Below are positions 63,876 to 64,000 of a stretch of DNA of 64,000 bases, one piece after another. The stretch covers positions 310,001-374,000 of the forward strand of contig JADFCQ010000007.1 of the NCBI GenBank assembly GCA_015223225.1, in the 5' to 3' direction. The position numbers and the translations under genes are program-made. The DNA is from Acetobacteraceae bacterium H6797. Lineage in GTDB: Bacteria; Pseudomonadota; Alphaproteobacteria; Acetobacterales; Acetobacteraceae. The notes beneath the pieces are model-generated. The model saw only the letters and a program-made list of their open reading frames with translations. It was not told where the DNA came from and did not search any database. The stretch's first letter is position 1. Each line of letters opens with the position of its first letter.

Positions 63876-64000
63876 AGGGCCGCGTCCTCATCTGCGCCGG
63901 CTCGGATTCCGGCGGCGGCGCGGGCATCCAGGCCGATATCAAGGCCGTCACCGCGCTCGACGGCTTCGCCATGACGGCGATCACCGCGCTGACCGCCCAG
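63872..64000 (+). CDS. thiD: Hydroxymethylpyrimidine kinase ThiD (5' end only)
   Basis: The first 43 codons lie in the window. [20 protein letters not shown], then [12 protein letters not shown], is the ThiD N-terminal signature. The enzyme phosphorylates HMP and HMP-P in thiamine synthesis. It is coupled to glmM by a four-base overlap. Confidence 0.9.
   Translation, partial: MKGRVLICAGSDSGGGAGIQADIKAVTALDGFAMTAITALTAQ

Overview
The window is a gene-dense, very GC-rich chromosomal segment of an alphaproteobacterium. Several features together suggest Rhodospirillales and probably the Acetobacteraceae (a Roseomonas-like organism). These are the Usg family protein, a PleD diguanylate cyclase convergent with rpmG, a PmtA-type phospholipid N-methyltransferase, a class I lysyl-tRNA synthetase, HrcA/CIRCE-controlled groESL and an MmcB-family protein. 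This placement is inference from gene content; no rRNA or tRNA gene lies in the window.

Layout. 1-5.8 kb: flagellar hook genes, with fliK running off the left edge and divergent from flgE-flgK-flgL, both flanked by sigma-54-like promoters. 5.8-11 kb: housekeeping genes (dGTPase, MmcB, a glyoxalase-like protein, PmtA, PleD, rpmG). 11.3-18.6 kb: a catabolic island of two divergent operons, a TRAP transporter with an embedded cyclase-family hydrolase, facing an SAF-domain homoserine-dehydrogenase-like protein and two PLP enzymes. 18.6-22.3 kb: small secreted, membrane and LuxR-type genes.

22.4-35.3 kb: the most striking region. It is a compact, all-intact virion cassette in which fourteen of fifteen genes lie on the minus strand. 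The order is that of the T7 late region: connector/portal, scaffold, capsid, tail tube A, tail tube B, a small internal-virion-like protein, tail fibre/spike, putative small terminase, large terminase, a small membrane protein and a SleB-type lysin. No integrase, polymerase, primase, helicase or phage RNA polymerase is present. The cassette is headed by two small genes, a leader promoter and a perfect-stem terminator. It faces a divergent HTH/S24 (LexA/CI-type) repressor whose promoter predicts a leaderless mRNA. The best reading is a domesticated podovirus-type element, possibly a gene transfer agent. A prophage remnant or satellite remains possible.

36-41 kb: an M20 amidohydrolase and a lysK-mprF operon whose MprF lacks most of its catalytic domain. 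41-44.6 kb: a siaBCDA signalling operon (kinase, phosphoprotein, diguanylate cyclase, phosphatase). 44.6-52.5 kb: a DinG-like helicase, a TerB-like protein, a cytosine-deaminase-like amidohydrolase, a cold shock gene, groEL-groES with two CIRCE operators, and usg. 52.5-64 kb: hypothetical genes, one with a short scaffold-like fragment beside it, cytochrome b561 with a molybdopterin oxidoreductase, a LuxR-type regulator, an SDR, a PAP2 phosphatase with an IclR regulator, a TetR/GST pair with shared operators, glmM and the start of thiD at the right edge.
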